In this document: positions 29,869 to 39,688 of the stretch, one piece after another
Layout: every line of letters begins with the position of its first letter
Position numbering within the stretch: position 1 is the first letter of the stretch
Source: Verrucomicrobiota bacterium
GTDB taxonomy: Bacteria > Verrucomicrobiota > Verrucomicrobiia > Limisphaerales > UBA9464
Reading direction: 5' to 3'
DNA: 64,000 bases
Assembly: GCA_947471985.1 (NCBI GenBank)
Contig: CANIZL010000001.1
Location: 62,001-126,000 of the forward strand
Position numbers and translations under genes: made by a program
Notes under the pieces: generated by a model
What the model saw: only the letters and a program-made list of their open reading frames with translations
What the model was told of the DNA's origin: nothing
Database searches by the model: none

Positions 29869-30393
29869 TCAGCGGACGATGCGGCCGAGAATACGTTCCC
29901 GCTTCACGCGGCCGAATTCGTGATCCTTCATGGGCATTTCCCGATTGTCACCGATCACCAGGTATTCGTCGGGATCGAGTTTGATCTCCGGATAGATCCA
30001 CTTGGCTTTTGGACGCTGCACATAGGGTTCTTCCAATTCCTCGCCGTCGATGAAGACATGCCCGCCGATGATGCTGAAGCGCTCCCCGGGCAATCCCACG
30101 ATGCGTTTGAGCAGCAGGACGCTCTCCCCGGTGGTTTTGACGGCGACGATATCCCCGCGGAGGGGTTGCCCGAAACGATAGGCCAGCCGGTTGACCCAAA
30201 GTTTCTGCCCCTCCTTGTAGGTCGGTTCCATGCTGACGCGTTGGACCACGATGCGGCGGATGGAGACCTGGTACAGGAAAAGGACCAGAACCACGGTGAG
30301 CAGGAGCCGGATGGCGGTGACGGCCGGGTTCCGGCCGATGAGCATCACGCGCCACCACGGAGGTGGGGTTTCGAAGTTGGACATGTTTTCCAT
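29869..30393 (-). CDS. lepB: Signal peptidase I
   Basis: VQRVSMEPTYKEGQKLWVNRL (Ser box), GDIVAVKTTGESVLLLKRIVGLPGERF (Lys box), EYLVIGDNREMPMKDHEFGRV. Confidence 0.92.
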   Translation of the reverse strand: MENMSNFETPPPWWRVMLIGRNPAVTAIRLLLTVVLVLFLYQVSIRRIVVQRVSMEPTYKEGQKLWVNRLAYRFGQPLRGDIVAVKTTGESVLLLKRIVGLPGERFSIIGGHVFIDGEELEEPYVQRPKAKWIYPEIKLDPDEYLVIGDNREMPMKDHEFGRVKRERILGRIVR

Positions 30394-30551
30394 GAGGGCA
30401 CCGAGAGCCGGCGGAGCCTCGCCTTTGACGCGGGGCTCGGAAAGGCGAAAGCGCCGGGATCGGGAATCCCGGTCAGCGCCGGAAAAGTGCGGGGCTGGAA
30501 AACCGTTTGGCCGAGTCGGGTTCACCTGCGTAGGCTCCCAACTTCACGCTC

Positions 30552-32432
30552 ATGTGGAGTCGAAAAACTACAGACACTTATCTGCAACGCGCCGCGCTGG
30601 TGGTCGTGCTGTTGCTCGTGGCCGTGGCAGCTGTGTCCTTTGGTGGGCAGACGCCGCGTGAATTCGCCGGGGTGGTGGGACTGGGCGTGCTGGCGGGCCT
30701 CCTTTGGGTCATGCGCTTGTGGACCTCGGATCGACCCCGGCTTTTTCTGCACCCGATTCTGGCCGTAGTGCTGGGCTTCCTCGCTTATGCGGGCTGGCGT
30801 TCCACCCAGGTGGTCGTGCCGTATTTGGCGGTGGGCGAGCTCCTGCAATTGGGGCTTTACGCGCTGGTCTTTGTGGTGGTGCTCCACACTCTGGGCGGTC
30901 GGGAGGAAAGTTCCTGGCTGGCCCACGCCCTGGTCACTCTGGGGGCGGGGTTGTCGGTCTACGCGCTGATTCAGTATCTCAATCACAGTGATTACATCCT
31001 GGGATGGAAACAGCCGGTGGTTTATTCCGGGCGCGCCGGGGCGACCTTCGTCAATCCCAACCACTTTGCCGCGTTTCTGGTCCCCATTGTGCCCTTGGCC
31101 CTGGCTCAGGCCTTGATCAGCCGTCAGGACGCGTGGCTGCGGGTGAGCCACGGGTTGGCCGCGGTGCTTCTCTATGTGGGCATCGGGGTTTCCATGTCCC
31201 GCGGCGGTTGGTTCGCTTCGGGAATCGTTACCCTGGCATTTCTCGTGTGGATGATGGCCCGCCGGCCCCAATTGCGCCGGGTGGCCATTGGGGTCTTGGG
31301 CCTGTTCGTGATCGCCACGGCGATGTTTGTCAGTCTCAACGCCAAGGCGCGGGCCCGGATTGAGGGCGTGAATACGGAGGGCAATGTGGAATCCGGTTTG
31401 CGCCGCTACATCTGGCAGCCCGCGTGGCGCGAGTTTGGCGCCCATCGGGTGTGGGGTGTCGGTCCCGCGCAGTTCCGGGTGCATTTTCCCCAGTTTCGGA
31501 CGCCCTTGATGCAGTCGGATCCCGGGTGGTGTCACAATGAGTACCTGAACCTGTTGTGCGACTATGGGCTGGTGGGCGCCGGGCTCGTGCTGCTGGGGAT
31601 CGTCATCATGGCGCTCAATCTTTATCGGGTGCGGAAATATGTCGATCGCGGCGGCAGCGAACTTGGATCCAAGGGGAGTGATCGGACGGCCATGTTCGTG
31701 GGCGTGAATCTGGGTTTGCTGGGCTTGGCGCTGCACAGCTTCGGCGACTTCATCCTGCACACTCCGGCGGTGGCGCTGCTGGCGACCATTTTTGCCGCTT
31801 TGAGTGCGGCGAGTTTGCGCCATGCCAGCGATCGGTTCCGGGTCTCGGTTCCGGCGTGGTTGCCGGTGATTTTATTGGCGGGCGTGGTGGGCGCCGGGGC
31901 TTGGTTGCTGCCGCGGGCGTATCGGCGGGCGCGCGAAGGTTCCCTGCTGGCCCAGGCCGAGCAGGCGACGACCGTCAGTACCAACCTGTTCAATACCCTG
32001 ATCGCAGCGGCGCGCCTCGAACCGCTCAATCCGCGCACCGCCTACGAACTGGGAGAGAATTACCGGCGCCTCAGCTTTGCCGGCGACCCCGGCTGGCGGT
32101 CGCAGGGTGAACAGGCCGTCAAATGGCTGGAACGGGCCAGTGCGCTGAATCCTCTCGACCCTTTTCCCCATCTGAAGCTCGGACTTACGTGGCACTGGCT
32201 GGGCGACGCGGCGAAAGCAAAGCGGAGTATCGAACGGGCGGTCGATCTGGGCCCCAACCAGGTGGAGATTGCCAATCACTACGCGTGGAACCTTTTGTTG
32301 CAGGGCCGTCCGCGGAAAGCGCGGGTGGTGCTCAATGATTCGGTCACCTGGAATTGGTGGGACAATTGGATGGCCCGGAAATACCTCGCCGAAATTGACG
32401 CCGGCAAATGGCCCGATCGGGAGCCGCATTAG
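30552..32432 (+). CDS. O-antigen ligase/polymerase-like membrane protein with C-terminal TPR-like region
   Basis: Multiple TM helices; GRAGATFVNPNHFAAFLVPIVPLA and HNEYLNLLCDYGLVGAGLVLLG Wzy/WaaL motifs; C-terminal ALNPLDPFPHLKLGLTWHWLGDAAKAKRSIERAVDLGPNQ. Confidence 0.85.
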   Translation: MWSRKTTDTYLQRAALVVVLLLVAVAAVSFGGQTPREFAGVVGLGVLAGLLWVMRLWTSDRPRLFLHPILAVVLGFLAYAGWRSTQVVVPYLAVGELLQLGLYALVFVVVLHTLGGREESSWLAHALVTLGAGLSVYALIQYLNHSDYILGWKQPVVYSGRAGATFVNPNHFAAFLVPIVPLALAQALISRQDAWLRVSHGLAAVLLYVGIGVSMSRGGWFASGIVTLAFLVWMMARRPQLRRVAIGVLGLFVIATAMFVSLNAKARARIEGVNTEGNVESGLRRYIWQPAWREFGAHRVWGVGPAQFRVHFPQFRTPLMQSDPGWCHNEYLNLLCDYGLVGAGLVLLGIVIMALNLYRVRKYVDRGGSELGSKGSDRTAMFVGVNLGLLGLALHSFGDFILHTPAVALLATIFAALSAASLRHASDRFRVSVPAWLPVILLAGVVGAGAWLLPRAYRRAREGSLLAQAEQATTVSTNLFNTLIAAARLEPLNPRTAYELGENYRRLSFAGDPGWRSQGEQAVKWLERASALNPLDPFPHLKLGLTWHWLGDAAKAKRSIERAVDLGPNQVEIANHYAWNLLLQGRPRKARVVLNDSVTWNWWDNWMARKYLAEIDAGKWPDREPH

Positions 32433-32490
32433 CCGGGGACCTCCCGATTTTACCCCTGCCGTGGCGTCGGGCCGCCCTAAGTTTCTCGCC

Positions 32491-33183
32491 GTGAAGTTTT
32501 GGTCAGGCTGGCCGCGGCCGGGGTGGTTGCTGCTGTTCGGAGGATTCTCCGCCCCGTCCGCTGTCGACGTTCCCGGACATCCCTGGGTACGCACGTGGTC
32601 GTCCCACGAAATGGGCGGCAATCCGCAGGTGGGCGCCGTGGCCGTCGATCCCGATGGCCGTATCTGGCTCGGTGCCGCCAGCCGTCTCGCCGCGTGGGAC
32701 GGGGGCGACTGGGTGGGACACGACACCGAGGGCGCCAATGTCACTTGAACTCTGGCGGTCAACGGGGCCATGACTTCCGCTCCTGACGTTCAGTGCTTTG
32801 GACTTCAGTTTTGGCCAGGCGGATGCGGTGCGCGTGGGGTGTGATGATTTCCTGCTCAAACCGTTTCGCGAATCGGAATTGACGGACGCAGTGGGTCGCC
32901 TCTTGCGGCTGAAATGGCGTACGGAGTCACGGGCGCCCCAGCCGCGAGGAGATTCGGTGGCGGCGCCGTCGCCCGGGACACCGGAATGCCTTCCGCTGCG
33001 GTGCTCCGCGAGCTGCGGGGGCGGCCAATCGCGGCGATATCGCCGAGGTCCAGCGGCAATTGGCAGGCTTAGGTCGTCAGCACCCCTTATGGATCCCGGT
33101 ACTGGACCGCCTTGCGTCCCGTTTCCTGATGCAGGCTCTGCGGGAGCGAATCGTTGCCGCTGGAGCGCCTACGGAAGCATGAA
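32491..33183 (+). pseudogene. Relic of a hybrid histidine kinase: N-terminal propeller start plus C-terminal REC end, core deleted, frameshifted
   Basis: 32491-32748 encodes VPGHPWVRTWSSHEMGGNPQVGAVAVDPDGRIWLGAASRLAAWDGGDWV (two-component-regulator-propeller-like). 32798 onward encodes AVRVGCDDFLLKPFRESELTDAVGRLLRL (REC C-terminus). A second frame then gives AANRGDIAEVQRQLAGLGRQHPLWIPVLDRLASRFLMQALRERIVAAGAPTEA*. Confidence 0.7.
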
Positions 33184-33284
33184 AATATTTTGGGACCGCC
33201 GCCGAGGCGGGTAACTTCAAAAATTCGTAACTAATTGATAATGAATGATGCATATGCGGGAAAAGCTTAGCTAATCCCTGGTGT

Positions 33285-33300
33285 GGTCCGATATCGGACC
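33285..33300. promoter_or_regulatory. Inverted repeat GGTCCG-ATAT-CGGACC upstream of the first protease
   Basis: GTGGTCCGATATCGGACCGAA; the same motif with the same spacer lies at 39519-39534 upstream of the paralogous protease. Confidence 0.6.
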
Positions 33301-33424
33301 GAATAAAGTTGGGAATTTTCCGTGACACGATTCTAGGGGAACGGATTATTTGTGTAGAGAGCCCTCCGTTGATTCGGAAGGCCCGAAAAGTCCGAGAAGT
33401 AGTTAATCTTCAAGAATCTAACCT

Positions 33425-35668
33425 ATGAAACCTCCTAATGTGAACGGCCGCTGGTGCCGGACGGGTGCGGTTATCGCGAGTCTGTTGTCCGCCGTTGCCT
33501 TGGCCGGGCCTGATCGGGGGCCCGATCATCGTGATTTTCCGAGTTTGAAGTTTTCGGGATCCGCGCACGGCGCCGCGGCCGTGAGCGCCTTGGGCAGCCG
33601 GCTGCCGGAGTTGGCCAACGCCTATGGTTTCGACGCCTTTGCCTTGCGCCGGATGTTTGATGCGGATTCCACGTTGGGCATCGATGACACCGGCCGTTTG
33701 CACTACACCGAGCCGGCGTTCGCTGCGGCTGGTGCGGTGCAAGCGGCGCCGCAGATTCAAGCCCTGGTGCCGCTGGTCGATACCTTCAAGTTGCACAGCC
33801 GCCCCTCGGCCAAGCGCATCATCTATCTGGATTTCGATGGCCACGTGATGTCCGGCAACGGTTGGACCGCGGCTTACAATGCAGGGAATCCCATCACGGC
33901 GCCGGCCTGGAGTATTGACGCGGATCCGGCCTTCAACGATGCGGAGCGGACCACCATCCAATACATCTGGCAACGGGTGGCGGAAGATTATGCCCCGTTC
34001 GATGTTGATGTCACCACGGAGCTGACGAGTGAGGACCAAATCACCCGTACCGATCTGAATGACCAGTTCTACGGAACCCGGGCCCTGATCAGTCCCATCA
34101 GCTCCTATATCGGTTACTATGGCGGTATCGCCTATGTGGGTGTCTTCGACAGCGTGGGGGACTATTACAAGCCCGCCTTGGTTTTTCCGGAGAATCTGGG
34201 TCCCAATGGTGAAAGCTATATCGCCGAGGCCATTTCCCACGAGGTGGGTCACAATTTCAACCTTAACCACGACGGCACCAGCACGACCGGCTATTACTCA
34301 GGGCAGGGGAACTGGGCTCCGATCATGGGTGTGGGATACTATGTGACGCTCGTCCAATGGAGCAAAGGGGAGTACACCGATGCCAACCAAAAGCAGGACG
34401 ATCTGGCCATCATCGCGGGCTATGTCGGTTATCGGCCCGATGACCACGGGAATACCTCGGCGACGGCGACCCAGTTGCCAGCGGGGACCAGTTTGTCGGC
34501 CTCCGGCGTGATCACCAGCAGCACGGATGTGGATGTATTCGCCTTCGTCACCGGTGCCGGCAATGTCGTGATCAATCTCAATCCCGACGATCGTTCGGCA
34601 AACCTGGATATCTCCGCGGAGCTGCGTAATTCCGCGGGCACGCTGGTGGCGGCGAGCAATCCGCTCGGTGCGCTCAACGCCAGCTTCAGCCTCAATCTGG
34701 CCGCGGGCACGTACTTCGTGCACGTGCGGGGCACGGGTGAGGGAAGTCCAACCGCAACGGGCTATAGCTCCTACGCTTCGCTGGGTCAGTACAAGCTCAC
34801 CGGCACGGTCCTGCCGTCCGGTCCACAACCGCCGGTGTCGGCGCCGACTGCCAGTCTGTCGCTCGTGGCGCCCGGTCAAGCCATTACGTTCAGCGGCAGT
34901 GGATCGTTTGATCCGGATGGAGGTTCCATTGTGACCTATAGCTGGGCGTTTAGTGACGTCACCACGGCCTCCGGGGTCTCGGTGTCCAAGTCGTTCGCCA
35001 ACCCGGGCACCTATACCGCCACCCTGACGGTGACGGATGACGAGGGGGCCACGAATGCGAAGGCCATCTCCGTGGTGGTCAATCGGCCGCCGGTGGCCGC
35101 CATCGCGGTGACTCCCGGGACGTCCGGGTTCGCCCCGTTTGCCGTGAATTTCAGCGGCGCGGGTTCGACCGATACGGATGGATCCATCGCGAGTTATGCT
35201 TGGACCTTTGGGGACGGTACCACCGGGACGGGCGTGTCGGTGGCGAAGACTTACAGCAACATTGGTACCTATACCGCCACGTTGACGGTCAAGGACAACA
35301 ACGGCGCCTCCGGGACGAAGACGGCCAGCATTGCGGTCACCCAAAACCCGGCCTCGGTCCTGCGGGTGCAATCCATCGCCTTGCTGGTTCAAACCAGCAA
35401 TCGGGACAAGACCGTCCGCTCGACGGTCAAGGTGACCAATCCGAGTGGTGGGGCGATCTCGGGCGTTACGGTTCGGGGTACCTGGTCGGGCTTGGTGTCC
35501 GGCACGGTCTCCGGTACGACGGATAGCACGGGAACGGTGGTATTCACCAGTTCCCGGACGCGGAGCACCGGGAACGAGACCTTTGCCATCACGGGATTGA
35601 GTCGTACCGGGTACGTTTACGATTCCACCAAGAATGTGGTTACGAGCGCGACGATTGCCGTGCCTTAA
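33425..35668 (+). CDS. Secreted metzincin-like zinc metalloprotease with PPC-like domain, two PKD domains and C-terminal Ig-like domain
   Basis: Zinc motif HEVGHNFNLNHDG; PPC-like DVDVFAFVTGAGNVVINLNPDDRSANLDISAEL; two PKD domains (FDPDGGSIVTYSWAFSD, TDTDGSIASYAWTFGDGTTGTG). Confidence 0.85.
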   Translation: MKPPNVNGRWCRTGAVIASLLSAVALAGPDRGPDHRDFPSLKFSGSAHGAAAVSALGSRLPELANAYGFDAFALRRMFDADSTLGIDDTGRLHYTEPAFAAAGAVQAAPQIQALVPLVDTFKLHSRPSAKRIIYLDFDGHVMSGNGWTAAYNAGNPITAPAWSIDADPAFNDAERTTIQYIWQRVAEDYAPFDVDVTTELTSEDQITRTDLNDQFYGTRALISPISSYIGYYGGIAYVGVFDSVGDYYKPALVFPENLGPNGESYIAEAISHEVGHNFNLNHDGTSTTGYYSGQGNWAPIMGVGYYVTLVQWSKGEYTDANQKQDDLAIIAGYVGYRPDDHGNTSATATQLPAGTSLSASGVITSSTDVDVFAFVTGAGNVVINLNPDDRSANLDISAELRNSAGTLVAASNPLGALNASFSLNLAAGTYFVHVRGTGEGSPTATGYSSYASLGQYKLTGTVLPSGPQPPVSAPTASLSLVAPGQAITFSGSGSFDPDGGSIVTYSWAFSDVTTASGVSVSKSFANPGTYTATLTVTDDEGATNAKAISVVVNRPPVAAIAVTPGTSGFAPFAVNFSGAGSTDTDGSIASYAWTFGDGTTGTGVSVAKTYSNIGTYTATLTVKDNNGASGTKTASIAVTQNPASVLRVQSIALLVQTSNRDKTVRSTVKVTNPSGGAISGVTVRGTWSGLVSGTVSGTTDSTGTVVFTSSRTRSTGNETFAITGLSRTGYVYDSTKNVVTSATIAVP

Positions 35669-35691
35669 GGTCGGCAGTTGGCGGGATTTGG

Positions 35692-35731
35692 GCGGCGGAG
35701 GCTGAAGAGCTTCCGCCGCTCTTTGCTTTTT
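35692..35731 (+). terminator. Rho-independent terminator
   Basis: GCGGCGGAGGCT-GAAG-AGCTTCCGCCGC then TCTTTGCTTTTT. Confidence 0.7.
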
Positions 35732-35945
35732 GGGGATTCCGTGCTTCCGACAAGTTCGCCCTAAAAGTTGCCGGCGATCGGTCCCGGAAGAACCCGCTCG
35801 GACTCCATCAGGCCGGCTGCCGATCACCGCGCGGAGGCGTGGAAATGGCCGAAAAACGAGAAAACAGTGGACGTAATGGCGGTGCCGGGAGTAACCATTA
35901 CCGCGCCATGGCGTCGGCGATGTCGTGGCTTGAATCACTCAAAAA

Positions 35946-38900
35946 ATGAAAATAAATTGCCCGTCAATCTGGTCGGCCCTGCTGGGTGCCGCAGCCATGA
36001 GCCAGGTGGAAGGTGCCACCACGGCACTCCCCCCCAGCTCGCAGCTACCGCTTGGTTTTTTCACGAACCGCGGTTTCCAAGTTCGCGTTCGACAGGCGGC
36101 TCCCACACCCCTGTTGGACAACAATCAACTGCGCGCCATGCGCCAGTTGAATGACACCCTGCTCCTGGCGGACGGGAATTCGGTCACCAACATCGTCGAA
36201 GCCGGGACCCTGGCTCGCGGCGCCTACGCGGCAGATCTCATCAGCTTCGAGCGGGACGGCGCCCCGGTTGATCTCGTCGATGCCGACGGCAATCCGTTGA
36301 TCGAGTTTAACACGACGGGATTTCCGGGCGTGCCGACGGACGTCGGTGCTGAGCCCAACCTGGCGGTCGAGGTCATCGCGTATCTCGAATTACCCGCCGG
36401 GGTTACCACGTTTGGTGTCAGTGTCTCGACGGACCGCACCGATGTGAACGACGATGACGGGTACGTGGTGTACACGGCGTCGAATCCCAATGATTACTTC
36501 GGCCTGAAAATTGGTGAGTACGAGCGCAGTGTTTTTGCCAAACCGTTCGGCACTGGGCAGCGAAACGAAAACCAGTGGTCCGTCTCCGCGGCGACCAAGG
36601 CGATTTTTCCGGTCCGCATCCTTTACTGGCAGACTGATCGGGGCGCCAACCTCCAGTTCTACACCGTGGCCGACGATGGCACGCGGACCCTGGTGAATGA
36701 CACCGGTGGGATCAAAGCCTACCGGTCCAGCAGCCTTTCGGTAGTTACCGGGCCGTATGTTGGGGAAGCCTCCCCGTCGGCCGGCTCGGACGGTGTTCCG
36801 GCCAACACGCCCATCACGGCTCTTATCGTGGACGGGGCCAAGACGGTTTCGACCAGCGGGGTGAAACTCTTCGTGAACAACACGCAGGTGACGCCGCAGT
36901 CCCTCGTCAAGACGGGGGATCACATCGCCCTCAAGTACGATCCGAACGCCTCCCGCACGGAAGCCAAAACGGCGGTGCGGTTGGAATACGCCGATTCCGG
37001 CGGGACGGTCCGCACGAATGAGTGGAGCTTCGGGATTGTGGCGGCCGGTGTTTCGTCGACGAAGGTGACCGGCCAGTGGGATTTTGATGGGGGCAACCTC
37101 AACGCAACCGTCGGAACGCCGTTGGCGTACCTCGATGGTCCGGCTGGTTTGACCGCCACCGGGACACAATTCGGTACCTGCTCGCAGCTCGGTGTGCCGT
37201 TGATTGGCGACGTGGATGCGAAAATCATGCGGGTTCCGGGCGATCTCAAACGGGAGATCGGCTACGTGATGACCCACGGCATCGCCCCGAATGGCGGTGG
37301 TACGAAGGTCAACCAGTTCACCATCATCTATGATCTTTATGTCGGTACCACCGGACCGGGAGCCGCGTCGCTCCTGCAGATCAGTTCGCTGAACAACACC
37401 GACGACGGTGACCTGTTCTGGCAGGGTAACAACTTCGGTCAGGGCACCGCCGGCTACAACGGTCGGGGCACCTTTACGGCCGGCGCCTGGCATCGGGTGG
37501 TCGCGGCTTACGATCTGAAGGCAACGCCCCCCGTGGTGACCAAGTACGTGGACGGTATCAAGCAGGATGACTGGACCACCGGCCAGGGGCTGGACCTGGC
37601 ACGCCGGGCCCTTCAGCCGACGGCGATTCTGTTTGGCGACGGCGATCAGGACGAGCGCCGTGAAATGTTCGTGAATTCCATTCAGATCCGCAACGGCAAG
37701 TTGTCCGACGCGGAGTGTTTCGCCCTGGGTGGACCGACGGCGGACGGCATTCCCGCGGTGATTCCGCAAAGCACGGTCACCGGCCAGTGGGATTTCAATT
37801 TCAAGGACCTGGGCGCCAGCATCGGTTCGCCCTTGCAATACTTTGATGGCCCCGATGGCCTGACCAAGGCGGGTACTGAGTTCGGCACGTGCTCGGAACT
37901 CGGAGTGGCCCTCATCGGTGGCGCAGACGCCCAAATTATGAAGGTCCCCGGCGATCTCAAGCGGGAGATCGGCTATATCATGGATCACCGCATCGCTCCC
38001 AACGGCGGCGGCACGAAGGTGAATCAGTACACCATTGTGTTTGACGTCCTGGTTGGCACGACGGGCCCGGGAGCCGCGTCCCTCCTCAACCTCAGTTCGC
38101 TGAACAACACCGATGACGGTGATCTGTTCTGGCAGGGCAGCAATTTCGGTCAGGGCACCGGCGGTTACAACGGCCGCGGCACGTTTACCGCGGGTGATTG
38201 GCACCGCGTGGTGGCCGCCTATGACGAAGCAGCCTCGACGCCCGTGGTGGTGAAATATGTCGACGGCATCAAGCAGGATGAATGGACCGCCGGTCAGGGT
38301 CTGGATCTGCCGCGCCGGGCGATGCAAGCCACGGCCATTCTCTTCGGCGATGGCGATCAGGATGAACGCCGTGAGATGTGGGTGAACTCCATTCAGATCC
38401 GCAAGGGACGCTTGAGCGATGCGGAGATCGTCTTGCTCGGTGGACCTGGTGCTGCGGGCATCCCCGTCGCGCTGCCGAAGAGCACGGTCACGGGTCAATG
38501 GGACTTCAACTCCAAGGATTTGGGCGCCACGATCGGCGCCAACCTGGAGTACCTGGACGGTGCCGATGGCCTGACCAAGGCGGGTACCGTGTTCGGTAAG
38601 TGCTCGGAACTCGATGTGCCGCTCATCAATGGCAAGGACGCCGACATCATGAAGGTTCCCGGCGATCTCGATCGGAAGATCGGTTACCTCATGACCCATC
38701 GGATTGCCCCGAACGGCGGCGGAACCAAGGTCAATCAATACACGATCGCCTTCGACATCCTCGTCGGCACCACGGGACCGGGGGCTGCCTCGCTGCTGCA
38801 GTTGAGCTCCGTGGCCAACACTGATGACGGTGACCTGTTCTGGCAGGGCAGCAACTTCGGTCAGGGGACCGGAGGCTACAATGGCACGGGCGCCTTCACG

Positions 38901-39392
38901 GCGGGTGAATGGCATCGCGTCGTGGCCGCTTACGACGAGGCGGCGAATCCTCCGGTCGTTACGAAGTTTGTGGACGGCATCAAACAGGACGATTGGACCG
39001 CCGGCCAGGGCTTGGATCTGCCCCGCCGGGCCATGCAGCCGCAGGCGGTGCTGTTCGGCGACGGTGATCAGGATGAGCGCCGCGAAATGTGGGTGAACTC
39101 CATCCAGGTGCGGGTGGGTAAACTGTCCGACGCCGAGATGACGGCGCTGGGTGCGCCGACGGGCGATCCCCTGCCGGTGAGCATCGCGGTGTTGGCGCCG
39201 GTTGTTCGTCCGACGCTCACGGCGAGCCGTGACGCCAACGGGGCTTTGGTCCTGACCTGGACGGGCGGGGCGGGCTTCGTTCTGGAGTCCAAGTCGGCCT
39301 TGGACGCCGCTCAATGGGTTGCGGTTCCGGGCGGCAGCCCGGCCACGATCGCGCCGGCTCAAGCCGCGGCGTTCTATCGGTTGCGGTTCTAA
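35946..39392 (+). CDS. Large secreted LamG-like protein with three tandem 237-aa domains
   Basis: Three copies of VTGQWDF...DGxxGLT..GT.FG.CSEL.VPLI...GDL.R.IGY.M.H.IAPNGGGTKVNQ.TI.FD..VGTTGPGAASLL; C-terminal FVLESKSALDAAQWVAVPGG...AAAFYRLRF. Confidence 0.82.
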   Translation: MKINCPSIWSALLGAAAMSQVEGATTALPPSSQLPLGFFTNRGFQVRVRQAAPTPLLDNNQLRAMRQLNDTLLLADGNSVTNIVEAGTLARGAYAADLISFERDGAPVDLVDADGNPLIEFNTTGFPGVPTDVGAEPNLAVEVIAYLELPAGVTTFGVSVSTDRTDVNDDDGYVVYTASNPNDYFGLKIGEYERSVFAKPFGTGQRNENQWSVSAATKAIFPVRILYWQTDRGANLQFYTVADDGTRTLVNDTGGIKAYRSSSLSVVTGPYVGEASPSAGSDGVPANTPITALIVDGAKTVSTSGVKLFVNNTQVTPQSLVKTGDHIALKYDPNASRTEAKTAVRLEYADSGGTVRTNEWSFGIVAAGVSSTKVTGQWDFDGGNLNATVGTPLAYLDGPAGLTATGTQFGTCSQLGVPLIGDVDAKIMRVPGDLKREIGYVMTHGIAPNGGGTKVNQFTIIYDLYVGTTGPGAASLLQISSLNNTDDGDLFWQGNNFGQGTAGYNGRGTFTAGAWHRVVAAYDLKATPPVVTKYVDGIKQDDWTTGQGLDLARRALQPTAILFGDGDQDERREMFVNSIQIRNGKLSDAECFALGGPTADGIPAVIPQSTVTGQWDFNFKDLGASIGSPLQYFDGPDGLTKAGTEFGTCSELGVALIGGADAQIMKVPGDLKREIGYIMDHRIAPNGGGTKVNQYTIVFDVLVGTTGPGAASLLNLSSLNNTDDGDLFWQGSNFGQGTGGYNGRGTFTAGDWHRVVAAYDEAASTPVVVKYVDGIKQDEWTAGQGLDLPRRAMQATAILFGDGDQDERREMWVNSIQIRKGRLSDAEIVLLGGPGAAGIPVALPKSTVTGQWDFNSKDLGATIGANLEYLDGADGLTKAGTVFGKCSELDVPLINGKDADIMKVPGDLDRKIGYLMTHRIAPNGGGTKVNQYTIAFDILVGTTGPGAASLLQLSSVANTDDGDLFWQGSNFGQGTGGYNGTGAFTAGEWHRVVAAYDEAANPPVVTKFVDGIKQDDWTAGQGLDLPRRAMQPQAVLFGDGDQDERREMWVNSIQVRVGKLSDAEMTALGAPTGDPLPVSIAVLAPVVRPTLTASRDANGALVLTWTGGAGFVLESKSALDAAQWVAVPGGSPATIAPAQAAAFYRLRF
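37064..39196 (+). repeat. Three tandem in-gene repeat units, exact 711-bp period
   Basis: GGT(G/C)AC(C/G)GG(C/T)CA(G/A)TGGGA starts at 37064, 37775 and 38486; both intervals are 711 bp. Confidence 0.88.
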
Positions 39393-39436
39393 GTGACGCT
39401 TCCGGGTGCCGCGCAAAGGCAGCGGACCAAAACACA

Positions 39437-39470
39437 CGGCGGGCTCCGAAAGGAGTCCGCCGTTTTCGTT
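39437..39470 (+). terminator. Rho-independent terminator of the LamG-like gene
   Basis: CGGCGGGCTCC-GAAA-GGAGTCCGCCG-TTTTCGTTT. Confidence 0.8.
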
Positions 39471-39518
39471 TAAAAATCAGGGGTTTTAAACGGCTTTGGA
39501 AAGTTTCAAAAAACGAGT

Positions 39519-39534
39519 GGTCCGTTTGCGGACC
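39519..39534. promoter_or_regulatory. Inverted repeat GGTCCG-TTTG-CGGACC upstream of the second protease
   Basis: GTGGTCCGTTTGCGGACCGAA; matches 33285-33300 in arms, spacer length and flanking GTG...GAA. Confidence 0.6.
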
Positions 39535-39688
39535 GAAAATCAAGTTAATTTCATCGTGACTTTTATTCCCCAATATTCTTCATTCTTTCCAGAACCCGTC
39601 GAGCGCTGGACGGGGGCGGTGTGAGTGCAGGTACAAGCGTTTCAACCTTAAACGGTGATAGTTAGTCGGTTAAAAATCCTACTGTTAT

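Noticed and set aside
30522-31823. 433-aa antisense ORF opposite the O-antigen ligase-like gene
   Set aside because: Sense frame has clear membrane-protein and ligase motifs; antisense translation is Q/H/P-rich noise.
34298-35938. 546-aa antisense ORF opposite the first protease
   Set aside because: Shadow ORF; low-complexity R/G/H-rich, overlaps a terminator and the coding strand.
37064-39196. Possible CRISPR-like periodicity
   Set aside because: Repeat units are 711 bp, in-frame and protein-coding; no short direct repeats with unique spacers.
36390-39437. Very long antisense ORF (1015 aa) opposite the LamG-like gene
   Set aside because: Shadow ORF of a high-GC repetitive coding sequence; composition is biased (R/H/G-rich) with no recognisable domain, and the plus frame is clearly coding.
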